Shown: positions 31,467 through 43,988 of the stretch, piece after piece
Numbering within the stretch: the stretch's first letter is position 1
Layout: each line of letters starts with the position of its first letter
Assembly: GCA_022393335.1 (NCBI GenBank)
Contig: JAJEKB010020163.1
Location: 257,371-321,370, forward strand
Source of the DNA: Macrotrachela quadricornifera
Taxonomy: Eukaryota > Rotifera > Eurotatoria > Philodinida > Philodinidae
DNA: 64,000 bases
Reading direction: 5' to 3'
The notes under the pieces: generated by a model
The model's input: only the letters and a program-made list of their open reading frames with translations
Database searches by the model: none
What the model was told of the DNA's origin: nothing
Program-made: the position numbers and the translations under genes

Positions 31467-33750
31467 CTTTCAATCTTGTTGGAATTTTCATGATAACATG
31501 GTATTCTATTTGATTACAACTATCAATCTCAGATTTATTGGACTTCTAGGTCGCCACATTTTTAACAACGTCGTTACAGTTAAGTTCATAGCCAACTCAA
31601 CATCATAATTGCATATGTCTACGAAGTTTTAATCATAATTTTAGTGCATTGATTATGATAAAAAACCTGTCAGAAATGACGGTTACTGCAATTGCACTGC
31701 ATTACTCGTATTGTACAATTCACTCTATCTGATACCAACCAGGTACAAATAGTTCTCCCTTATCTATAAGTAGTTACGTTCTAGTGCAAAAATCTAGGCG
31801 TAGAAAGATCGTTTAAAAGGATTTCTCCATAAAACTTTTGTTCATAATTTATTCTATTACAATAGATAGAACATATATTTAAAATGAGGTGGTTTTTAAA
31901 ATCAAGCAAGCTTTGATTAATCTTTTGATATCTTCTAGTCGATAAATTTGAAAAACATCTTGTGCTCAGTATATTCTAATTTTTTTACACAAACCTTATT
32001 CTATTGCAAATTTCCAATGACTTTTTTCGATCTACCTTGAAAGAAATTTTGTTAAAATTAAAAATAATCGAATAGTATCAGTTCGAGTTACATTGTCTTC
32101 TATGATTAATCGTCACTAAAGTGCGACTTCAAATTATCAAATTATTCTACTACACTTATCATCAGATGGTACTATTAATCTCTGTAAGATTTTATACATT
32201 TTAAATAATATAAAAAGTTGTTAGAATTTTTGCAAGAATATTTTATGTCGTATGCTACAGAGAATATATATCAAGAATGATTGTTGTAAGTATCTTTATT
32301 TATTGATATTATATGCAATTTTTCATATGCCATTATTGAAATAAATTTCTTAAAAAAATTGCAAATAACACTATTTTGATCATTTATCCATGATGATATG
32401 CATGCAGCTATCAGTAATAATATTATTTCTTTGGCTACAAGAAGCTTTTATCAGAAAGTTTTATTTTTCTGTTGAATTCCGCATAGTTTCTTGAAAAGAA
32501 ATATATGCAAAAGATTTTTAAACGTATTTGAAACTTCAAATCAATTTGAATATTTTTCTTTTTAATGTTCTGCTACTCAAACTCAAGTTTATTTGGATAA
32601 CTACAAGGAAAACGATGACACATATTTTGATCTAACAATAACTCTAGTTTTGAATACTTTCGTTTTATCAAAAATACATAGCTACAAAATATCTGTGCAA
32701 AAAGAATAGAACTACACTCAGAGAATGTTTTTAACATACTATTAGATTTATAGATGCTTCAATGCATTTCTATCATATCCTCATTAATCTATTCAATAGT
32801 ATTATTACACAATTAATTCATTTCATTTGAATTCTCTATCAAAATTCTCAAATAACAAAAAATGTTGATGAAAAGGTATTTACAATAAAATTTAGTAAAA
32901 CTTCTGATTTTTTATGCACATAAACGATTATATAATAAATTCCAGTGATTATGATAAATTCTAATTTTCCGAAATAATCATTAACAGCGTTTCTAAGTGT
33001 TTATAATAACGTGTTGAGTTACGCTATGAATAACAGACTTATTTATCAACAAAATAAAATGATAACATCAAAAAAAAAACTACTTGAAAGAATAAAACGT
33101 CGGATGAAAAAGCTTTCTATTCGAATTGTAGAAATAAATGTGACAGATTGCTTCTCTGAAGATCGATTATCCTTGGATAGCATCTCTATCATCTATTAAT
33201 AGTATTATTAGATCACGCAAGTTTCAATTGTATATTGTTGTTATACATTAATTATCATCTTAAGAAGATTAAATTTCTCCAATGAAAAAACTTTACATGT
33301 CAATTTATTTTTTTAATGTGTCTATAATTCATTCTATTTCTAATATATGGATAGAATGGTATATAGCTTGTTTATGACTATTGCTAACATTTGAATGCAT
33401 TGTTTCTTTTTCTAAATTAAACATTGTCAATCAGAATATAAATGAATTTCAATTAATGACTGATTTCTTTATTGGAGTTAAAGATAATCTATATAATGAT
33501 TTTACAATTAGATATAATTCCACTATTTGATGTTCTCTTCCAATTAAGCTTTGCATGGTTTAAACAAATTAATATTGAATTATTTTATTATTCTATTCGC
33601 ATAATTTTTTGCATTGTTTCACAGTTTGACTTTTTCCTCTTTATTCACATTGTATATTAGTTGAATATAATGTCTTACGTCATAAAGTTTATTTAACAAA
33701 ACACATGAATATTTTGTAGAAACAAATATTTATTAATTTCATATACCATT
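31467..33750. other. AT-rich non-coding stretch
   Basis: About 2.3 kb of strongly AT-rich sequence. The 62-codon frames at 33011-33199 and 33472-33660 are Lys/Ile-rich and unconvincing. Nothing else was recognised. Confidence 0.45.
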
Positions 33751-34319
33751 ATGCAGATGTCGCAATCGATTTGTCTTGAATTACAAGAATACAATATTTC
33801 TATTCATCGTCTAATAGCAACAATTCTCTATGGTTAGTCTGTGATTCTGTTATTTATTTTTTCTCGATAAATTTATTCTTCATATTATTATTAAAAATTT
33901 TAAAAACCATTAATATCAGTGTCAATTGCTTTATTATCATTTATTTTTATGTTATTAAGAAAAAAAAAACATGCAAAAACGATAAAATCAAATGATATTT
34001 TTCTACACAAGAACAATCTACCTGTAAGATATGTGAAATACATGTTGAATATTATTATTATTAAGTAATTCTGACTTTTTAGACATTCGATATATGGAAA
34101 ATTTTATTTAAAATAGGACATGAGTACTTTTTATTTAACTTTATTTCTTTCCAAAGAATATATTATCATAAATGTTCATTCGTTTACTCATATTACATAA
34201 TATTTATTCATTATATCCTAGAAAAATTCAAAAGAAAAAATAACATATTAAAAAGCAATATTGCTTTCAACGTATACATTGATCATAATCCAAAACATTC
34301 TGAAAAGACATGTGATTGA
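33751..34319 (+). CDS. Unidentified small membrane protein (three exons)
   Basis: Inferred from splice signals, not homology. Exon 1 is 33751-33832, exon 2 is 33920-34023 and exon 3 is 34083-34319. The introns are 87 and 59 bp, both GT-AG, and phases match exactly (1 then 0) to give 140 codons with TGA at 34317-34319. The product starts MQMSQSICLELQEYN, has one clear membrane helix (LIATILYVSIALLSFIFMLL) followed by a KKKH basic stop-transfer, then a second weakly hydrophobic aromatic region. It lies head-on upstream of NAPRT on the same strand. No family recognised. Confidence 0.45.
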
Positions 34320-34990
34320 TTTGATATAATGAGAAAATAGTACATCAATACAATAAGTATTTTCTCTTTGGGAAGAGAAAAAAAAAAAAAAAGAAGAATA
34401 AACAGAGCGAACGGACGAAAGAAAGAAGGAAAGAAAGAAAAAAATCGCAACATCGAATTAGAATGACCTCGTGCTACGCTCGGCACAGACACAAAAAAAA
34501 AAATTGCTCTGATATATCACTAAATGAGTTGATGAAAAGCGAGAAGGAAGGAAAGAAAAAAAGAAGACACCAGTTATATATATATATACATGAGAAAATT
34601 TCTTCGTCATGTGGTACTTCGCTGATAGTTATACGTAAATATTTTTGCAGTTTTTCTGTCTTAATTTATCTGTACTTTATAATCATCGAACTAGAAAGAT
34701 AAGTATAATTAGTGGAAAATTCTATGGATATAATCGAGTTTAACGCCTATACTCTCAATAATTTATTTCGATTATGATATTACTCTAGAAGTCAAGAATT
34801 TGCCCTACACTTTTACGTTACTATAATGACATACTTTCTCGTTTTATCTTTATTTCTAGATATTCAATCATTATTATTCTTTTTTTGAATTTAATTCAAG
34901 ATTGTTTAAGTATTTTTATTCAAAAAAAATAAAATATTATCATTGTTATAATTAGTGAAATTTGAACGAAAAATATAAGATTATTTTTTT
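34320..34990. other. Upstream region of NAPRT with a purine-rich run
   Basis: A GAAA/GAAGG-rich tract at about 34379-34445 and again at 34540-34565, then AT-rich sequence up to the NAPRT start. The open frames on either strand here follow from the tract composition. Confidence 0.5.
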
Positions 34991-36815
34991 ATGGCAAATG
35001 CATCTCAATCAAATGTTGTTCTACCACTTCTTACTGATCTATATCAAATTTCTATGGCATATGCTTATTGGAAGAATCGTAAGCATGAAGACATAGCTAC
35101 ATTTGATTTATTTTTTCGTAAAAATCGTTAGTATATTCGAATGTCATTTTTGAAATTATTGTAAATATTTTCTAGCATTTGGAGGAGAATTTGTTTTATT
35201 TGCTGGTTTAGAAGAATGTTTAAAATTTATTCGTGATTATAAATTTCAAACAACTGATATTGATTATCTTCGAAATACGTTACCAAATTATATTGAAACA
35301 GAATTTTATGATTATCTCGCTAAAATTAACATGAATGATGTTAAAATTTATGGTATACCTGAAGGTAAGAAATATTTTTTTCAAATATTTAATTATGATT
35401 TTATTTATTATTTAGGATCTGTAGTATTTCCTCGTTTACCTTTACTTCGTATTGAAGGACCAGTTTTAAAAGGACAATTACTTGAAACAACTCTTTTAAC
35501 ATTGATTAATTATGCTAGTTTAGTAGCAACTAATGCAGCTCGATTTCGTGCAACAACAGGAGGTAATAAGACCTTTCATGAATTTGGTCTTCGACGTGCA
35601 CAAGGTCCAGATGGAGGTTTAAGTGCTTCGAAATATTGTTATTTAGGTGGATTTGATGGAACATCGAATGTACTAGCAGGAAAATTATATGGAATTCCTA
35701 TTAAAGGTAAATATCGATGATTAAAAGATGTTTTGTTTTTTTTTATATTAATTTTAGGAACTCATGCACATGCATATGTTAATTCATATGGAGATATGAA
35801 TGACTTAAAAATTCGTGAATTATCCGATCGGATTAGTGGAGAATCTCGACCATTTGCTGATTTATGTTTGAAATATCTCGATGAACTTGGTTCAATACTT
35901 AAAATTCTTCCAGAAGAAACAAATAAAGGCGAATTAGCTGCATTTATCTCTTATGCTATTGCATTTCCTACTAATTTTCTTGCTCTAGTCGATACATATG
36001 ATGTTCTTAGATCAGGTGTACCAAATTTTTTAGCTGTTGCTCGTGCATTACATGAATGTAATTATCAAGCACTTGGTCTTCGATTAGATTCAGGTGATTT
36101 AGCTTATTTATCATTAGAAGTTCGTTCAAGATTTATAGAAGTTGCTCAAAAATTTAATATATCTTATATGAAAGATTTTAATATTGTTGCAAGTAATGAT
36201 ATTAATGAACAAATATTAATTTCATTAGAAAAACAAGATCATGCTATTGATACATTTGGAATTGGAACACATTTAGTTACTTGTCAAAAACAACCAGCAC
36301 TTGGGTGTGTTTATAAATTAGTTGAAGTAAGTTTTTAATAATATAAAAACAAAAAAAGAATATTTTTATCTATGTAGTTAAATGGTTCACCGCGTCTTAA
36401 ACTTAGTCAAGATATTGAAAAAGTAACAATACCTGGTCAAAAAAATCTCTATCGATTATTTGGTCGTGATGGTAAAGCATTATGTGATTTATTAACTAAA
36501 ATTGATGAACCTGAACCAAAAGCTAATGTACGAATACTATGTCAACATCCATTTTTAGAAAAAAAACGTGCTTATGTTACACCATCATCAGTACGATGTA
36601 TGTATAATTTATATTGGGCTGATGGAGAAATTAAATATCCATTGCCAAAATGGGATGATGCACGTACTTATGCATGTGAACAAATTGGATCATTACGTAA
36701 AGATCATTTACGATTTCTCAATCCAACACCTTATAAAGTTTCTATAACTGAAAGTCTCTTTAGTTTTATGCATCAACTCTGGATGAAAAGTGTACCAATT
36801 GGTGAACTTGCTTAA
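34991..36815 (+). CDS. NAPRT: Nicotinate phosphoribosyltransferase, five exons, complete
   Basis: Exons are 34991-35126, 35176-35364, 35416-35706, 35758-36326 and 36378-36815. Four GT-AG introns of 49-51 bp all keep frame, giving 540 residues, the usual size for animal NAPRT (about 538). Signatures in order: [52 protein letters not shown] (the second His is the likely phosphorylated residue), [24 protein letters not shown] and LGCVYKLVE. The enzyme joins nicotinic acid to PRPP with ATP hydrolysis to give nicotinate mononucleotide, the first step of the Preiss-Handler route to NAD+, in the cytosol. AATAAA follows at 36988-36993. The coding sequence is very AT-rich, like its neighbours. The gene appears fully functional. 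Confidence 0.96.
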
Positions 36816-36849
36816 TAGGATAATTAGACAATGACCATAGAATTATGAT

Positions 36850-36902
36850 AGATAGATAGATAGATAGATAAATATATGTTGTTGTTGTTGTGTGTGTGTG
36901 CG
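36850..36902 (+). repeat. Compound microsatellite
   Basis: A (GATA)n run, then (GTT)n, then (GT)n, in the 3' flank of NAPRT just after the stop codon. Confidence 0.85.
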
Positions 36903-37627
36903 TGTGACTTTATCCTTCAATTTATATTTGCAATATTTGTTATATTTCAATTTGATCCTTATGTAGTTTGGATTTTTTTTCTCATCCAATAAAATGAATC
37001 TCTTCTTTTTTTTTTTCTTATGACCAAGTACTATGATGCTATTTAATTATTTATCATAATACAGTTTTATATTTAAAGAAAAATACAATGCAAATATAAC
37101 TTTCATTTTTATCGTAATTTGTCTGTTCTATGTTCTCTATATGTAACAATAGTTTTAAAATATTAGTTAAATAGTGATCAACTAGCATAGAAAAATAGAG
37201 CAAAAGACACTATATGTTCAGAAAAAAAAGGGGTTTTTTTAAATATTCTATACGAAATTAAGATGTGGCTGCTACTACATTTGCTATGTTCTAAGTATAT
37301 AAACTGATTTGTGTATTTAAATATTTAATAGATTTCAAGATTCATGATGTTTTTCACACATATCTAATATTTTATGAAAAAATCAAAAGATGAATTTAAA
37401 ATCGCATCAAAGTGGATAATCATTTTAAATAGTCATGTGAATTAATTCATTTGAATATTTTCGTATTTTTCTAAAATGAAAAAGAAATAATCGTATTATT
37501 AATTATACTCGTTATGATAATCTTGTCAATTATTTTGATATTTTGTTTTGGTCGATATTAAAGATTAATCAATGACAAAATTCAACTTCTGAAAGTAAAT
37601 ATATAAAAGATTTTTGTCATTGATTGT
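36903..37627. other. Intergenic stretch
   Basis: Convergent intergenic DNA between NAPRT and the minus-strand tail-anchored gene. It includes a block near 37150-37240 (TAGAGCAAAAGACACTATAT) that has a relative near 43000-43060 (TTGAGCAAAAGACGCTCTAT). Confidence 0.5.
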
Positions 37628-38414
37628 TCAACGTTTCAATATGGCCATGCCAATAATGACTCCAACTGCTAGGACGATGGCTCCGAGAGCTATAGCTGTA
37701 TTCCAAGCGCGACTAGATCGTTCTGCTTTCGCACGTATATCATCTTGTTCATTAAATTCGGTTTGTTTAATCGATTCAAGTAACTTAGCATGACTTTGAT
37801 AAGGTACATTCACATTGACTTTTTCTTGTTGAAATCTTTTTAAATCATTTCGATGTTGTTCCATTGCTGTTTTTAGTATTAAGTTTTGACTTATATTCTC
37901 ATTCATTTCAATTGCTAATAATAATTCATTTGAATTATTCATAGCCATATCACATGCTCGATTGTACATTCTTTTTAATGTTTCACTCATTGATTTTGCA
38001 TGTTGAGTTGCACGAGTTACATCGTCAGGATGAAGAACGCCAGCATGTATTGTTGGTCCACATGTTGTTACTATAAATTAGAATTTGAGTACTATCCATA
38101 ATGGTTTATTTAATCTTACCTAAACCAGCGAAGTTGATAGCAAGGCTTAAAGCATCTTTTGCTGTCTCTATCCAACCAGCTGTATTATGGTGAAGTCTTT
38201 CAGCCATTACCTTTTCTTCAGGAGTTGAAAAATGAGTGTTTACTAATGCTTGTCTGCTATCTAACTTGATTTTTTCAAGATCTTTTATTGGTTGATAATT
38301 CTCCATTTCTAATGCGCCATTTATCAATTGTTGTGCTTCTAAAGCTACATCTTTATCATCCATTTCACGATAATTTCTAGAATCTGTTATGGTAACCATC
38401 ATTTGTTCTGCCAT
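37628..38414 (-). CDS. Tail-anchored helical protein of unknown function (two exons)
   Basis: Exon 1 (38120-38414) and exon 2 (37628-38070) are joined across a 49-bp GT-AG intron in frame, giving 245 residues. The product is mainly polar helix. It starts MAEQMMVTITDSRNYREM, crosses the splice at INFAGL-VTTCGPTI, and ends with one hydrophobic segment (TAIALGAIVLAVGVIIGMAIL) plus KR. That is the layout of a tail-anchored membrane protein facing the cytosol. Heptad-like Leu/Met spacing between about residues 130 and 215 suggests coiled coils. I do not recognise the family. Intact, and convergent with NAPRT. Confidence 0.7.
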
Positions 38415-39207
38415 TTAGTCTATTTAATATGAAATGAATAGAAATTTTAATGGTATTAAATTAATCTAATTATTCAAGAAATATATTAACGAAAATTAAA
38501 AAACTTTTCTATTTCATTTTTAAAGAAATCGCTTTTAAATTTATCGAAAATTTAACTCGCATAATTTCATCAAGAATTTTCATTAGAATGTTATGAACTA
38601 TGATGATAAATTATATTCATTATAAAAGCTAGAATATCTACGTACCTTTTTATATTGAATTAATAATGTTAAATTTGAATAAGAAGAAATCTATTACAAT
38701 ATTAGGAGTAAAATGCGTTTTTGAAACTTGAGTAGTTCGGGAAAATAAAGGTTAGAGAATCGTATCGTCTTTATAGACTATTTCTTATACGTTCAAAAGT
38801 ACTGGGAAAAAAACCAAAATGAGTCATTTATAAGAACAGCAAAAAATCTATATATCGTCAATAAAAAAATGGAAACATCATTTGTATAAAATGTTCGAAA
38901 ATTTATTTACTGTTATCAATATGAACATTTATCTAGTGAATAAAATAAAAACTTAGAAATTCATTTGAAATTATTTTTTCGTATATTATCTTAACTATTG
39001 TTAGGAAAAAAAATGGATGGAGGACAGTTCAATAATGGTATGGTACTTATAGAAAATACACTTACTATGAAATTTACCGATCATTTTACAAGACGATGTA
39101 TTCGTCAACGACCTGGTTATCAATTTCTGATTAAATTAATAAAAGATGAATGACCAGATCAGTTTAGCTTGTTAAACTAAGATTATAACATATCCATACT
39201 TATATAT
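38415..39207. other. Intergenic stretch with a 46-codon ORF
   Basis: On the plus strand an ATG at 39013 opens 46 codons ending TGA at 39151-39153. The mixed composition (TLTMKFTDHFTRRCIRQRPG) looks more protein-like than most noise, and a TTGTTAG acceptor-like site precedes it. It could be a worn exon. Nothing else recognised. Confidence 0.25.
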
Positions 39208-39366
39208 GTAATACTTGAAACTTGAATTCAAGTATTCAAGTATTCAACTATTGAAAGAGAAAAAGGGGAGGAATTGGGGTACAGAATCTTACAGAGCCAG
39301 CTCCGTGTGAGCGAGGAATGCTGGAAAAGAGTTGAATACTTCAATTCAACTTTCAAGTTTGATACT
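39208..39366. repeat. Foldback repeat built of CTTGAA motifs
   Basis: The left side (about 39208-39250) reads AATACTTGAAACTTGAATTC followed by AAGTATTCAAGTATTCAACT. The right side (about 39330-39366) is its approximate complement. About 80 bp of GC-richer DNA with GAGCCAGCTC-type words lies between. It resembles the ends of a short DNA-transposon derivative; class not assigned. Confidence 0.55.
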
Positions 39367-40431
39367 ACTGTCTAGTTGAGGCCTTTATGTGGACAAAATT
39401 TCAAGTCAAAATTCAAAAGCATAGCTTTGCTACAAAAGTAGAGTGTTATAGAGAAAATTCATTAAAAACTCGATATCTCTCCCAGGAACATATTGTGACC
39501 TCAAATTCTTTTAAGATTTTCTTACAAAAAAACTCTCCCAAATGATATTTTCTTTCCGAGCTGTTATTTAGCCCATAAATAGGGCTCGTAGTGTACATAA
39601 ATGCTTCAAAAAAGTTCGCACCCTTAAGCCGCTCTTCTCGCGTTATGAACATTTTATTGAATTTCCAGCCTATCGCAAGATCTTATGAAAAACTACAGAT
39701 CAGGACATTTTCATCTGATAATTTCTCTAATAACAGATCTCATGAACCTAATTATATCCTAAAAGTTTCAGCTCAAACGGATAAGTGTTTTTCAAGATAT
39801 GGAATATCTCAAAAATGGACTTTTTTCGAGTCTGTTGCGGGAAAGTAGTGGCTTTTTCCAACGTATTATCTTAGAAGAGAAGCATTTTTCTGAGCTGAAA
39901 TTCTCAGATAAAAACTCCTTGATCTATGGTTTTTCATAAGATTCTGCCATTGGTTAAAAATTCAGTAAAATAATCATAACTCGAGAAGAGAGATTTTAGA
40001 GCATAAACCCTTTTAGAGTTTTTATGCACACTGTAAGTCCCATTTATGTGTTAAATATCAGTTCAAAAGGAAAATATCGTTTGAAAGAGTTCCCTTGTTA
40101 TTCTCATTGACTGCTACTCATATTCAAAGTATGGGCTCAAACGAGATCCAACAGTTAGATACATTCTCTCGTCAGTACAATATGATAAAAATACAAGCAA
40201 CAGTGAAAAATTCTATTTTAAAATATTGGTATTCTATTTGTCGCTAGTTTTTTATGCAAAAGCAGTCGCCACTACATGATGTCATGAATCTCTACAATTA
40301 TATTTATGTTTTGCCTTGATTCGTTGCATTCCTTCAAACGGTAATTACATTACCTACTTGGTATGGTTTAATTATGATTGATTGCTAAATATATCCAGTC
40401 TATGACTAATACAATTATACGTGGGCATGCT
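39367..40431. other. Non-coding stretch
   Basis: Sequence with words such as CAAAACTTTT / GAAAAACTAC. The 85-codon frame at 39591-39848 and the 68-codon minus frame overlap each other and show no domain. No gene called. Confidence 0.45.
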
Positions 40432-40747
40432 TAATGGTGAGATATCCGATTACTGTTCTTTTTCTATTATAAGGGCAAAACATACTATTATTTGAGTCAT
40501 ATGATAAAGGATCATAAATAACCTTGAATTGCTCCGAACAACATTATGCTTTGTCCTTACAATAGTAGAGAAAAGTCACCAGCTTATTCTGTGAAAAAGT
40601 AGCTTTTCTCTACTATTGTAAAGAAAAAGCATAGTGTTATTCGAACCAATTCAGGGTTATCTATAATCCTCTATCATATGATCTGAATGATAGTATGTTT
40701 TATCCTTACAACAGATAAAAAAATGAATGGAGATATCCTATCATTGA
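40432..40747. mobile_element. 316-bp foldback MITE
   Basis: Centred near 40590, the two halves pair almost throughout. Shared blocks are AAAACATACTATYATT, CATATGATARAGGATYATA, CCTGAATTG and TTACAATAGTAGAGAAAAG. The outer ends are AATGRTRRGATATC-like. Non-coding. The ends and target site are not exact. Confidence 0.7.
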
Positions 40748-40998
40748 GTACGTCCATATTATATTGTCGAAATAAAATTTACACATTTGAAATGATCTTC
40801 ACCATCTGATTGAAAAGAAGAAATTAATCTAATTTGAGAGATATATATAACTTTTGACATACCGATCATATTTGATCAAAGTCTCCTAAATAGAGTGCAG
40901 AAACCCTCATCTGAAAAACTTTTTGCGTACGCGATTTATTCCAAAATTTAAAAACTTGAAAAAGATGTACTATTTTTAGTATAATATTTAAAATATTA

Positions 40999-42669
40999 AT
41001 GTATTGGATTATTATATTAATTATTATTGGAATAATATATTATATATTATACAATAGATCTAATAGATTATTGAAAATAAGTTCAAATATTACTGAATAT
41101 GATCATGCAATAATAATTGGTGGTAGTATTGGAGGTATTGTAAGTGCAGCATATTTATCAAAATATTTTAAACAAATAACAATAATTGAATCTGATGATG
41201 TTTTAAATGATAAATTTATGAAATCAACACCAAATGAAATCTTAGATTATCGTTGTCATTTAGAAAGTCCAACATCACTAGGTCGTTCAGGTGTTAGTCA
41301 AATATATCAATCACATATTATGGAATGTGAAGGACAAAAAATTTTAGAAGAATTATTTCCTAATCTTAAAAATAAATTAATTAATGAGTATGATATTCAA
41401 TCTTATTCATTAAAAAGTAAAGCAAGATTTATAACTAATGGTATTTTATTAAATCATAATTTATCTGAAAGTATGATATGGTTAGGTGTTGATCGTTTTA
41501 CATTAGAAATTATTTTAAGAAAAGAATTGATTTTACAATATAAAAATAAAATTCAATGGTTATGTAATAAAAGAGTAAAAGAATTAATTGTTGATAAATC
41601 ATTAAATATTATAAAAGGTGTTAAATATATATCAAAAGAAAGTAATCATTCTTCATCATTAATTGATATTTATGGTGATTTTATTATTGATTGTACTGGT
41701 CGTAATACATCATCAATAAAATGGTTAAAAAATAGTTTAAATATACTTATACCAAGAAAACAAATACATTATGGTCTTGGATATGTTACTTTTATTGCTG
41801 AAAGATTTAAATGTGGAAATCAATTATTAGATTCATTAGCAATTATTGGTACATTAGCCAATTCTCCTCATAAAAATACAGGTTTTTTTATAACTCCTAT
41901 ACGTCAAATAAAAACGACAGATAAAAATTCATTAGGTACATTATCAACAATAGCTCTTTATTGTGTTAATCATGAATATCCACCAAATGATTCTTATGAA
42001 AATTTATTAGAATGGGCTAAAGATAATTTATCATTTGAAGATTATACAATATTAAAATCAACAAAAATCTATGGTCCATTAATTCCATATAAACATGCGC
42101 CTAATGATAGAAAATATGTTGAATTATTAGGAAAAAAATGGCCAGAAAATTATATTTTATTAGGTGATGCAATGTGTACATTTAATCCTCAATATGGACA
42201 AGGTATGACACATGCATGTAGACAAGCAAGAGAATTAAATAATATATTTAAAAATAATTATTATCAATTAAAAGATATTTCTTACATATATAATCATCGT
42301 GCTTCAACAATTACTAATGAATGTTGGCTTTTATCAACAACAAATGATTGGAAAACTCCATTATTAAAAGTGATTGAAACTGATAAATATGGTAATACTA
42401 GAAATTATCAACGAGATAATCAATTTACTCAAAATAATAATTCTCAACTAAAATTACCTTTAATAATTAAGATTTTACAATGGTATATAAAATGGTTTCT
42501 TCAATGTGCATCAAAATCAGGAGAATTATCAACAGATTTTCTCCATGTTGTAAATCAACAAAATAGTATATTTTTATTAGTCAAACCTCGAACATTATTA
42601 ACAATCTGTCAGGCTATATTTAACAATTATTTTGATTTATCAAAACAATTATTTATTCGTTTGTTCTAA
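40999..42669 (+). CDS. FAD-dependent monooxygenase/oxidoreductase with an N-terminal membrane anchor
   Basis: A 556-residue single-exon protein. A hydrophobic N-terminus (residues 3-18) anchors it. The FAD dinucleotide fold follows: HAIIIGGSIGGIVSAAYLSK with an acidic Glu about residue 64 at the end of strand two. SLGRSGVSQIYQSHI then LEELFPNL corresponds to the G-V-P-Q-x-x-H-x-H and L-F-P-G blocks of bacterial aromatic hydroxylase-like flavoproteins. GDAMCTFNPQYGQGMTHACRQA near residue 389 is the second FAD motif. It probably oxidises a small or lipidic substrate; which one is unknown. Lack of introns beside intron-bearing neighbours and the bacterial-type motifs suggest horizontal acquisition. 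Codon use is as AT-rich as its surroundings, so any transfer is old. Confidence 0.82.
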   Translation: MYWIIILIIIGIIYYILYNRSNRLLKISSNITEYDHAIIIGGSIGGIVSAAYLSKYFKQITIIESDDVLNDKFMKSTPNEILDYRCHLESPTSLGRSGVSQIYQSHIMECEGQKILEELFPNLKNKLINEYDIQSYSLKSKARFITNGILLNHNLSESMIWLGVDRFTLEIILRKELILQYKNKIQWLCNKRVKELIVDKSLNIIKGVKYISKESNHSSSLIDIYGDFIIDCTGRNTSSIKWLKNSLNILIPRKQIHYGLGYVTFIAERFKCGNQLLDSLAIIGTLANSPHKNTGFFITPIRQIKTTDKNSLGTLSTIALYCVNHEYPPNDSYENLLEWAKDNLSFEDYTILKSTKIYGPLIPYKHAPNDRKYVELLGKKWPENYILLGDAMCTFNPQYGQGMTHACRQARELNNIFKNNYYQLKDISYIYNHRASTITNECWLLSTTNDWKTPLLKVIETDKYGNTRNYQRDNQFTQNNNSQLKLPLIIKILQWYIKWFLQCASKSGELSTDFLHVVNQQNSIFLLVKPRTLLTICQAIFNNYFDLSKQLFIRLF

Positions 42670-43988
42670 CATTCCCAGAACTTTTCACGTTGCATCTTTT
42701 AGTGTATTCTGTTGTTTTTTTTTTTGAAGAAATATATTATGTAATAAAAAAATGAGATAAGAAAAAAACGAATTCATTTTCTACTTAAAAAAATCTCGTT
42801 TTCATAACGTCAAAATTTTGTCCATTTGGGAAGCAAAACTTGCAACTATAAAATGAATAATTCTTTATAAATTGTACAGCGTTTTGCGCTGGATCTTATA
42901 GTATATTTCGTTTTTCCAATACAAATCTACTGCTACCAGCTGACTTTCAACAAAACGAAGTTCTTATCGAAATTTTGTAAATAGAATACTAGTTGAATAA
43001 TGATCAAATGATATAGAAAATTGAGCAAAAGACGCTCTATCTGTTGATAAAAAAACGAAAGTTTTGTAAAGCTTTCTAGAAGAAGAAAAAGTATTTCTAT
43101 CACTATTTTTGAATAATCCTAAGTATAATTGTCATATATGCTTGTCTATTTATTAGAATAGCAAGTAGAGTACACTACAATAATGTAAAGATAGAACTAT
43201 TGGAAATTGCTTCATACGAATAGCATTCTCTATTTTTACAGATATTTATTAATAGTGTCAGCGAAGAATGTGTATGATAGATGAAATGGTATGAAAGTCT
43301 ATTAATCTATGATTTTCTTTGATAGGGAACACCTGTAGTACTTAACTTGTTTTGCATTTGCAAGGATACGGAAAAGAAGATTTTCTTCAGTTTTAAAGAA
43401 TCGTTTTTGAAAAACTGTTTTTTCAATGGTTAGTTTTGTAACAAATTTCTTAAGTTTTTCAATATGTGGTGGATTCTATAGAACCATATAAGTCATACAT
43501 ATTTTATCTATTTATTTGAAAGTTAGATCTCAATTATCTAACGGATTTTCTATGAATATACTTTTGGACGTAACTTAATGTATATTGTCCTAAAAATACA
43601 GCCATTCTACATTACAATACACTTGAATAATAGTTATTTTGTTTTACTTTCTTGGAAATTGTCTTGTTCAATTCTGATTCTATTACAAACATATGTTTAT
43701 CAAACTTTTCTCTTTTTTCTAACAGAAGAACTCTATTCATATTTGCCTTTATCTTTAAATAATTCAAGATGTATTTTCAAAAATAAATATTAGTCATTAA
43801 AATTTTTATTTTTCTAAGAATTTAATACGCAGCACTTATACAAGAAAATAAAAACGTATATTGCTACATTTTTATGTTTACAAATGATAACGATTATAAT
43901 AGAGATACAACATTTAAAAAGCCCTTGGTAGCAATTACAACATATAGAAATAGTCGTTTTTTTTTGATAATATTGAATTGTTTGACGC
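42670..43988. other. Intergenic stretch with dispersed repeat fragments
   Basis: Around 42680-43070 lie segments related to 37150-37240 (direct) and, weakly, to 46720-46780 (inverted, sharing AAAATTTTGTCCATTT). No element ends and no gene were recognised. Confidence 0.4.
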
